Shown piece after piece: positions 34,392 through 40,569 of a stretch of DNA of 40,569 nucleotides. This DNA comes from Haliscomenobacter hydrossis DSM 1100 (GTDB lineage Bacteria; Bacteroidota; Bacteroidia; Chitinophagales; Saprospiraceae). The notes under the pieces were generated by a model that was given only the letters and a program-made list of their open reading frames with translations, searched no databases and had not been told where the DNA came from. Every line of letters begins with the position of its first letter. The stretch's first letter is position 1. The DNA is taken from NCBI GenBank assembly GCA_945878825.1, contig CAMDWC010000004.1, positions 1-40,569 on the forward strand, in the 5' to 3' direction. A program made the translations under genes and the position numbers.

Positions 34392-34564
34392 CGAATGATA
34401 AGCAAAATAGGCTACTGAAAAAACCAATTTATTGACTTGAAAAGTCGAAATTTACCATAAATTAAAAGAAAATGGATCAATTACCTATTTGGTGAAATAA
34501 AAGATGATTATAAAACAGGTATTCCATTTTTAAAATATTGAAGGGAAAAATCTTATTTTTATAG

Positions 34565-34612
34565 AAATCAATCATTGATTTAACCCTACGTTGTATTCTA
34601 ACCGTGAATACA
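34565..34612. promoter_or_regulatory. Two adjacent inverted repeats upstream of the sulfatase gene
   Basis: AAATCAA/TTGATTT (34565-34571 and 34575-34581) and TGTATTC/GAATACA (34592-34598 and 34606-34612) sit 18-65 bases before the sulfatase ATG. Either could be an operator, and the second could also form a leader hairpin. The evidence is symmetry and position only. Confidence 0.3.
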
Positions 34613-34629
34613 GCCAATAATATTTCAAA

Positions 34630-36123
34630 ATGCACCTGAAATCCATAAAACATTTATTATTACCAGTCCTTATCATTTTCGTTTTTACTTCTTTTCAAAC
34701 GAAAAAGCAAATAGCTAATAAACAGCCTAATATCGTACTCATTTTCATGGACGATATGGGTTATGCCGATTTGAGCTGTTATGGATCGGAGACCATTTCC
34801 ACGCCAAATATTGATAAACTGGCAGACAATGGCGTGAAGTTTACCGATTTTCATGTAGCTGCCTCCGTTTGCACCCCATCCCGTACCGCCTTGTTGACTG
34901 GCTGTTACCCTCACCGTCTTGGTTTGCCAAAAGTGCTTTTCCCCGAAGGAAAAAACAATGCAGGTAATACCGGATTACACCCAGAGGAACAAACAATTGC
35001 CGAGCTACTTAAAGGAAACGGATATGCTACGTCGATGGCTGGCAAATGGCATTTGGGGGATAAAAAAATGTTTTTACCAACCCAACATGGTTTTGATCAA
35101 TATTTTGGCGTGCCTTACAGCAATGATATGACCATTGCGCCTGACATGGTTTTAGCGGAAAATATCCTTTTGCAAAATGGCGTGACCAGAGAAATGATTC
35201 AACACTTTGACGCTGTGAAAATGGATAATAAAAATCATCAGACGCCGCTTATGAAAAATAATGAGGTAGTCGAATTTCCTGCTGACCAAACCACTTTAAC
35301 CAAACGATACACCGAATATTCCGTCGATTTCATCAATCAACAGGCGGGAAAATCACCCTTTTTCCTGTATTTAGCCCATACCATGCCACATATTCCCATT
35401 TTTGCTTCAAAAGACTTTTTGGGCAAATCTAAAGGGGGTTTGTATGGTGATGTCATAGAAGAGGTGGACTGGTCTGTTGGCGAAATAATGAAGGCGTTAG
35501 AGAAAAAAGGGGTCTTGAATAATACGCTGATTATTTTCACTTCTGATAATGGACCCTGGCTTTCCTACGGAAATCATGGTGGCAGTGCAGGCAAACTGCG
35601 AGGTGGTAAATTTGATGTTTTTGAGGGTGGCTTCAGGGTTCCCTGCATCATGTCTTTTCCAAAGGTTATCCCAAAAGGGAAGGTAAATCATGATTTAATA
35701 AACAGCATGGATATTGTTCCTACCCTTTGTCAAATGACTGGAACGCCCTTGCCCACAAAAAAGATAGACGGAATCAATGTTTTGTCTTTGCTTAAAGGTA
35801 AAAAGATGAATAAGACGCTGGATACCCGATATTTTTATTATTTCTCTGATGAAAAATTATCGGCTATCCGGAAAGGACATTGGAAATATATGATTCCTAT
35901 TAAATATAAGGCCGTTTCAATCGCAGGTGAAAATGGTAAAAATGGTAAATCGGAAGCTTATCAGCAATTAGAAGCCCTCTACCATTTAGATAAGGATATT
36001 TCAGAAAGCACAAATATCATCAATGATTACCCTGAAATAGCCAACGAGCTAAGACAAGCACTGGAAGCATTTAATCAAACCATTAAAAAAGAAGCTCGAC
36101 CTATTGGCGTCACCTCAAAATAA
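34630..36123 (+). CDS. Secreted S1-family (formylglycine) sulfatase
   Basis: A 497-aa arylsulfatase-type enzyme. A signal peptide covers residues 1-22 (VFTSFQ). Calcium-binding acids are in IFMDDMGYADLSCYG (D41, D42). The maturation motif C81-T-P-S-R with TALLTG shows it is a Cys-type sulfatase that needs formylglycine conversion. Downstream blocks (AGKWHLG, TSDNGPW, GGFRVPCIM) are typical. It has no T9SS tail, so it is probably periplasmic. Substrate specificity cannot be read; sulfated sugar is likely. The next gene starts 25 bases after its stop and is probably co-transcribed. No anaerobic or aerobic maturase gene is in the window. Confidence 0.93.
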   Translation: MHLKSIKHLLLPVLIIFVFTSFQTKKQIANKQPNIVLIFMDDMGYADLSCYGSETISTPNIDKLADNGVKFTDFHVAASVCTPSRTALLTGCYPHRLGLPKVLFPEGKNNAGNTGLHPEEQTIAELLKGNGYATSMAGKWHLGDKKMFLPTQHGFDQYFGVPYSNDMTIAPDMVLAENILLQNGVTREMIQHFDAVKMDNKNHQTPLMKNNEVVEFPADQTTLTKRYTEYSVDFINQQAGKSPFFLYLAHTMPHIPIFASKDFLGKSKGGLYGDVIEEVDWSVGEIMKALEKKGVLNNTLIIFTSDNGPWLSYGNHGGSAGKLRGGKFDVFEGGFRVPCIMSFPKVIPKGKVNHDLINSMDIVPTLCQMTGTPLPTKKIDGINVLSLLKGKKMNKTLDTRYFYYFSDEKLSAIRKGHWKYMIPIKYKAVSIAGENGKNGKSEAYQQLEALYHLDKDISESTNIINDYPEIANELRQALEAFNQTIKKEARPIGVTSK

Positions 36124-36148
36124 CATTACTTTGAAAAATCTATACAAA

Positions 36149-39100
36149 ATGAAAATTTCCTTACCCTTGCACCGACTTTTCTTCGTACTATTTTGTATCC
36201 TTTATTTTTTATCTGGTCAGTCCTCTAAGAAACTCGATCCTGGTCCATTAAAATTTACCTTAAAACAAAATGGCGATCAGATTGAAGTTTGGCAATCGGG
36301 TGTTATAAAACCCGTGGTAGTGCAAAACGCAAAGGCTGATTTCAGACCTTATATTCATCCTATTTTAGCACCCAATACCACTGTTTCTTTGACGCAGTAC
36401 AGTCCTGAGCACCATAAACACCAGACCGGTTTGTTTTGGGGCTTTACCAGAGTAAATGGGTCAGGTTTAGAAAAGGATAGCTTAAATAAATGGTTTTATC
36501 GGAAAGCTAAACCCGCAGATATACAAGCCCAAATAGGTCGGGACTTTTTTCATAATCCTACAGGTGATTACTGGCAAAAAGTAGAGGCGACTATCCTTAA
36601 AGCCAGTGGTGATAAATTACAATGGCAAACCGTTTACAATCTGTTGGATGGGGATAAAAAGCCCATTTTAAAGGAAACGCAGACCTGGACATTTTCTCAT
36701 AAAGACAATAAACATCTATTATCATTAGAATGGGAAGGTGAAGCTATTGAAGATATTACCATAAATGAATTTGATTATGGTGGTTTGTTTTTAAGAATGC
36801 CATGGAAAGCAGGTGTTCAGGGAGAAGCCGTGAATACTGCCCGTCAAATAAATCAAAAAGCAGATGCTCAACGTGCTCAGTGGGTTGATGTCGGTATGGC
36901 TATTGATGGCTTAAACGATTGGGGGCATATTGCCCTTTTTGATCATCCCGATAATGATGGATTTCCAACTACCTGGCGGGTAGATGGTCAACTGGGAATT
37001 GGGCCTGTGAAGGCAAAACAGGGGGATTGGCATATTAAAAAGGGTCAGATGGCTACTTTTCAACATCAGGTTGTCGCCTATTCGGGCACCCTCAATAATA
37101 TGGAAATGGATAATCTTTGGGGAGATTTCTCCGGAGATAAAGGCATGTATAATACGGCCTCTCTTTGGGGCATTGCTCAACAGGAGGGCAGAGATGCTAA
37201 ATTTTTAAGCCCCGAAGAGGCAGTGGCAAATATGACTATGAAAGAAGGATTCAAAGTCAATGTCTGGGCTGCTGAACCCATGATTACCCAACCTATGGCC
37301 TTTTGTTGGGACGATAAAGGGCGCCTGTGGATTGCAGAAAACCGTGATTATGAGTCGCGGGGCCACGGTTTTTCAAACGCAGGAAATAGCCGTATTTTAA
37401 TCATTGAAGATACCAATCACGATGGTGTAGCGGATACTAAAAAAGTGTTTTTGGAAGGTATCGCTTTTCCCGCAGCGATGGCCGTTGGTTTTGATGGCTT
37501 GTATTTGGGCGCACCGCCTAATTTACTGTTTGTACCTGATAAAAACCACGATGATAAAGCAGACGAAAATGATATTGAAGTCCGGCTGACTGGTTGGGGT
37601 ATTCGCGACAGACATGAAACTTTGAACAGCCTGCATTGGGGACCCGATGGCTGGTTATATGGCTGCCAAGGCTTTGCAACCCCTTCAAAAGTGCGCAAAC
37701 CCGAAGGAAAAGGACGGCTTTACAGACATAAAGACCCTTTCCCGGAAGATATTTTAGACGGGGATGGCGTGGATATCAACGGAGGTGTGTGGCGGTATCA
37801 TCCTATAAAAGATAAATTTGAAGTGGTGGCTCATGGTTTTAGTAATCCCTGGGGCATTGATTTTGATGCCAAAGGACAATTATTTATCAGTGCTTGCGTC
37901 ATTCCCCATATATGGCACGTGATTCCTGGAGGTATTTATCACAGGCAGGGAGGACAACATTTTAATCCTTATTTTTATAGTGATATTCGAACCATAGCCG
38001 ACCATAGCCATCGGTCCGCACATGGAGGTGCCAGAGTATATCAATCAGACGCATTTCCAGCAGAACACAAAGGCCGTATTTTTATGGCAAATATCCACGA
38101 ACATGCCGTCCTATCTGATATTTTACAGCCCAAGGGCTCTGGTTTTGTCGCCAAACATGGCGATGAATTGCTTCTGGCGAATAATGCACAATGGGTAGGT
38201 TTTAGCATGGAAGTTGGTCCTGACGGCGGGCTATATGTATTAGACTGGCATGACGCTGATATTTGTGGAAAGGAGGTATTGAATGGTGAAACAGGCCGTA
38301 TTTTTAGAATAATGCCTGAACAATCATTGGCACAAAATTTTGAAAACAGATTTGCCGATTTGAATACTTTTACGGATAAACAATTGGTGGAATTACAAAA
38401 AAGTCCGAGTGATTGGCATGCAAGACGCGCCAGAGTAATCCTGCAACATAGAGCGCATAAAGGCAAAGTAGATAAAAATGCCATTGATGCTTTACAAGCC
38501 ATTTACAAGCAAAATGCCAATGCAGATTACAGGCTTCGGGCGATGTGGACCTTGCATATTACAAATCAATTTACTTCAAATGATCTCCTCGCAGCATTGT
38601 CCGATAAAGATGCACATATACGTGCCTGGGCCATTCAATTTCTCTGTGAAGACAAAAAACCCTCTAATGAAGCTATTTTAGCCTTTATTCGCTTGGCAAA
38701 AGAAGATTTTTCACCTGTTGTTCGCTTATATCTGGCTTCCGCAATGCAACGTATCAACAAAGAAGCTGCCTGGAATCTGGCAGAACAACTGGCTTTGCAC
38801 AGCGAAGATGCAACGGATCATAACCTACCTAAAATGCTTTGGTTTGGCTTGGAACCATTGGTGAAAAATAATCCTGACAGAGCGATTACCCTGGCTAATA
38901 ATGCAAATATTCCTTTAATATCACAATACATTTCACGACGACTGATAGATGCCAATTTGCCTGAATTGGTGCTTGCTACCCTCAGTAAAAAGTCTAAAAA
39001 TCAAATACTTATTTTGGAAGGAATGCGTGATGGTCTGGAGGGTCGTTTTGATCTGAAAGCACCCAAAAACTGGACAGCTGTTTATGCGAAATTGAAACGC

Positions 39101-40042
39101 AATAAAGGAAAAACGGAACAATTAGCCAACCAGATTGCTCAAAGATTTGGTGACACGGAAGTACATGAAAAATCTATGGTAACGCTTAAAAATAAAAATG
39201 CGACGGTTGTTACCCGTATTCAAGCTATACGGGACATTTCAGTTCGAAAAGGAGATGCTTTACTGGATGAGATACCAAATTTAATCAATGAACCAGCCTT
39301 AAGAATGGAGGTTATTCAGGCTATCGCTAATTACGATGTTGAAGTACTGGGAAAATTACTTTTGTCAAAATACAAAGATTTTAATGCGACAGAAAAGCAA
39401 CAAACCATTCTAACTCTTTCCTCCCGGCCTCGATATGGCTGGCTTTTGACACAAGCTTTAAAGGAGCAAAAAGTGCCCAAAAAGGACATACCCGCTTATA
39501 CTGCCAGGCAGTTATTGCGCGTAGTTGGCAGCGGTTTTATTGAAGTTTGGGGACCCATTGAGCAAGAACCTTCCCTCGCTAAAGCTTATTCCAAATACCA
39601 CAAAATGCTAACTGCTAATACCTTGGCAACAGCTAATGCGAAAAGAGGGGAAGTGCTTTTTCAGGTAGCTTGCGGCAGTTGCCATAAAATGTATGGCAAA
39701 GGTGGTGACATTGGTCCTGATTTGACAGGATCAAATCGGGGAAATCTGGACTATCTTTTGTTTAATGTCCTGAATCCCAGTGGTGAAATACAAGATGATT
39801 ATAAATTGGTTGTTGTGACAACGCGCGATGGACGTACTTATTCAGGGAATGTAGTGGTTGAAAATGAGCGCCAACTCACTATGCGCATGGTGGGACAGGA
39901 AGCGGCAATCATTAATAAATCTGATATTCAATCGCGGGAAGTACAACCTACTTCGTTAATGCCTATTGGTTTATTTGACCCTTTGGATGAATCCGAGGTA
40001 TTAGATTTGGTGAAATATATGCAAACCTTTAAGTCTAAATAA
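36149..40042 (+). CDS. Giant fusion: DUF6807, PVC-type dehydrogenase propeller, HEAT repeats and cytochrome c
   Basis: A 1297-aa exported protein. The start is taken as ATG 36149 (MKISLPLHRLFFVLF), since it gives a proper signal peptide; the frame is open back to 36104 inside the sulfatase gene. Domains in order: DUF6807/PmoA-like (about 30-345, with EHHKHQTGLFWG); a membrane-bound-dehydrogenase-type beta-propeller (about 355-770, FCWDDKGRLWIAENRDY, GPDGWLYGCQG, GGPDGGLYVLDW-like blades); HEAT-like helical repeats (about 790-1130); and a cytochrome c domain with C1175-G-S-C-H1179 and a Met in SLMPIGLFD. Such proteins are thought to oxidise sugars or related polyols and pass electrons to the heme. 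It forms an operon with the sulfatase, suggesting action on the desulfated product. Confidence 0.88.
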   Translation: MKISLPLHRLFFVLFCILYFLSGQSSKKLDPGPLKFTLKQNGDQIEVWQSGVIKPVVVQNAKADFRPYIHPILAPNTTVSLTQYSPEHHKHQTGLFWGFTRVNGSGLEKDSLNKWFYRKAKPADIQAQIGRDFFHNPTGDYWQKVEATILKASGDKLQWQTVYNLLDGDKKPILKETQTWTFSHKDNKHLLSLEWEGEAIEDITINEFDYGGLFLRMPWKAGVQGEAVNTARQINQKADAQRAQWVDVGMAIDGLNDWGHIALFDHPDNDGFPTTWRVDGQLGIGPVKAKQGDWHIKKGQMATFQHQVVAYSGTLNNMEMDNLWGDFSGDKGMYNTASLWGIAQQEGRDAKFLSPEEAVANMTMKEGFKVNVWAAEPMITQPMAFCWDDKGRLWIAENRDYESRGHGFSNAGNSRILIIEDTNHDGVADTKKVFLEGIAFPAAMAVGFDGLYLGAPPNLLFVPDKNHDDKADENDIEVRLTGWGIRDRHETLNSLHWGPDGWLYGCQGFATPSKVRKPEGKGRLYRHKDPFPEDILDGDGVDINGGVWRYHPIKDKFEVVAHGFSNPWGIDFDAKGQLFISACVIPHIWHVIPGGIYHRQGGQHFNPYFYSDIRTIADHSHRSAHGGARVYQSDAFPAEHKGRIFMANIHEHAVLSDILQPKGSGFVAKHGDELLLANNAQWVGFSMEVGPDGGLYVLDWHDADICGKEVLNGETGRIFRIMPEQSLAQNFENRFADLNTFTDKQLVELQKSPSDWHARRARVILQHRAHKGKVDKNAIDALQAIYKQNANADYRLRAMWTLHITNQFTSNDLLAALSDKDAHIRAWAIQFLCEDKKPSNEAILAFIRLAKEDFSPVVRLYLASAMQRINKEAAWNLAEQLALHSEDATDHNLPKMLWFGLEPLVKNNPDRAITLANNANIPLISQYISRRLIDANLPELVLATLSKKSKNQILILEGMRDGLEGRFDLKAPKNWTAVYAKLKRNKGKTEQLANQIAQRFGDTEVHEKSMVTLKNKNATVVTRIQAIRDISVRKGDALLDEIPNLINEPALRMEVIQAIANYDVEVLGKLLLSKYKDFNATEKQQTILTLSSRPRYGWLLTQALKEQKVPKKDIPAYTARQLLRVVGSGFIEVWGPIEQEPSLAKAYSKYHKMLTANTLATANAKRGEVLFQVACGSCHKMYGKGGDIGPDLTGSNRGNLDYLLFNVLNPSGEIQDDYKLVVVTTRDGRTYSGNVVVENERQLTMRMVGQEAAIINKSDIQSREVQPTSLMPIGLFDPLDESEVLDLVKYMQTFKSK

Positions 40043-40043
40043 G

Positions 40044-40375
40044 GGAATAAGTGGAGAATGGAGTGACATAGAGAATTATCTGGCTCGTCGTGGGTTGTCC
40101 TTTGACAAAAAAAGGAAGCATCAGGAAATTGGTGACTTTTACGCTACTTTCGATTGTGATTATAATCCTTCTGAAGGCAAAAATGGCAATTCTTATTTGT
40201 CCGTCTATGGCTGGACAGTTGAGCCTTTGATTGAATATTATATTATTGAAGACTGGAGAAACTGGGTTTCCTACATGTCACCAGATGCTACTTTTAAAGG
40301 AGTATCATAGGCTACAAAAGTAGTGGCAGTTTTGAATTTAAGGAGTTAGATGTCTTTGTAAAAAAGAATAAATGA
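40044..40375 (+). pseudogene. GH11 xylanase relic with an internal deletion
   Basis: One base after the stop of the fusion gene a frame opens that reads GH11 xylanase sequence: EWSDIENYLARRGLSFD, HQEIGDFYATFDCDY, NGNSYLSVYGWT and the nucleophile signature PLIEYYIIEDW (PROSITE-type pattern for GH11). It stops at 40308-40310. A second frame from 40310 then reads GYKSSGSFEFKEL to TGA at 40373-40375, matching the EGYxSSGS block near the GH11 C-terminus but without its acid/base Glu. The thumb region between the two blocks (about 70 residues) is missing, as are the signal peptide and the first strands. It cannot be an active enzyme. Confidence 0.78.
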
Positions 40376-40408
40376 AACTTTTCGTCGTACTAAATCTGTC
40401 TACTAATA

Positions 40409-40569
40409 ATGATTATATACAAACTTTTGAAAAAACCTTTTTTCGGGCAATTTATGGTCAATTGGAGAAATCCACTGACTGAAAATGAGAAAAAGAATTG
40501 GAAAGAAATTTCAGTACTAAGTAAATCTGGTGCAATATTATCTGGATTATACGCCATAACAGATAACCC
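40409..40569 (+). CDS. Hypothetical protein, 5' part only (runs off the window)
   Basis: An open frame from ATG 40409 to the last base (53 codons). The visible residues begin MIIYKLLKKPFFGQFMVNW and continue as NPLTENEKKNWKEISVLSKSG with a hydrophobic stretch (AILSGLYAI). No family recognised. The Lys-rich start and mixed composition look like coding sequence, but it is short and its end is not seen. Confidence 0.5.
   Translation, partial: MIIYKLLKKPFFGQFMVNWRNPLTENEKKNWKEISVLSKSGAILSGLYAITDN

Noticed and set aside
1-40569. A novel defence system, tRNA, rRNA or prophage
   Set aside because: No cluster of nuclease/ATPase/reverse-transcriptase genes, no cloverleaf-like sequence in the gaps, and no phage structural genes were seen. 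The Rpn gene alone is not enough for a defence call.

Overview
The window is AT-rich chromosomal DNA of a Bacteroidota bacterium, most likely from the Saprospiria/Chitinophagia/Cytophagia side of the phylum; I cannot place it more precisely. The evidence is a gldA-gldF-gldG gliding cluster, a protein with a type IX secretion (T9SS) C-terminal sorting domain, starts without recognisable Shine-Dalgarno sites, and many secreted hydrolases with Bacteroidota-type signal peptides.

Layout. 1-6.7 kb: the 3' end of a ceramidase-like gene, a UvrD/PcrA helicase with an upstream AhpD-like gene on the minus strand, a SRPBCC protein, and a secreted S9 peptidase closed by a strong terminator. 7.1-8.6 kb: a small ArsR-like regulator and a dipeptide epimerase. 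8.7-13.7 kb: gldA, an unknown secreted protein, gldF, gldG and a DUF4340 gene, almost certainly one operon. 13.8-20.6 kb: an HGSNAT-like membrane acyltransferase, then a GH29 fucosidase, a small secreted protein, a cytochrome c/DUF1549/DUF1553 protein and a Tat-exported DUF1501 protein. 21.4-28.2 kb: a penicillin-acylase-family hydrolase, an MsbA-like ABC exporter, an AraC regulator and a divergent PhyH oxygenase/zinc alcohol dehydrogenase pair.

28.2-33.4 kb is a gene graveyard: an esterase with two compensating frameshifts, a ParDE module with a frameshifted toxin, a PAS-LuxR gene split by a stop codon, an intact T9SS-exported protein, a mosaic ORF (IS21-like N-terminus, WYL-domain piece and a 74-bp copy of the alcohol dehydrogenase 3' end), and a YefM-YoeB module whose toxin has lost its C-terminus. 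33.4-34.4 kb holds an intact Rpn/PD-(D/E)XK gene with an internal 12-bp tandem repeat.

34.6-40.4 kb: an S1 sulfatase and a very large fusion (DUF6807, beta-propeller dehydrogenase, HEAT-like repeats, cytochrome c). A decayed, internally deleted GH11 xylanase lies flush against the fusion's stop codon, and the start of another ORF runs off the end.

The intact secreted enzymes (fucosidase, sulfatase, cytochrome-linked dehydrogenase-like proteins) suggest uptake and oxidation of sulfated, deoxy-sugar-rich polysaccharide. That is inference from gene families, not shown by the sequence. I found no CRISPR array, rRNA, tRNA, prophage or convincing defence island. The most unusual material is the decay/recombination zone at 28-33 kb and the xylanase relic at 40 kb.
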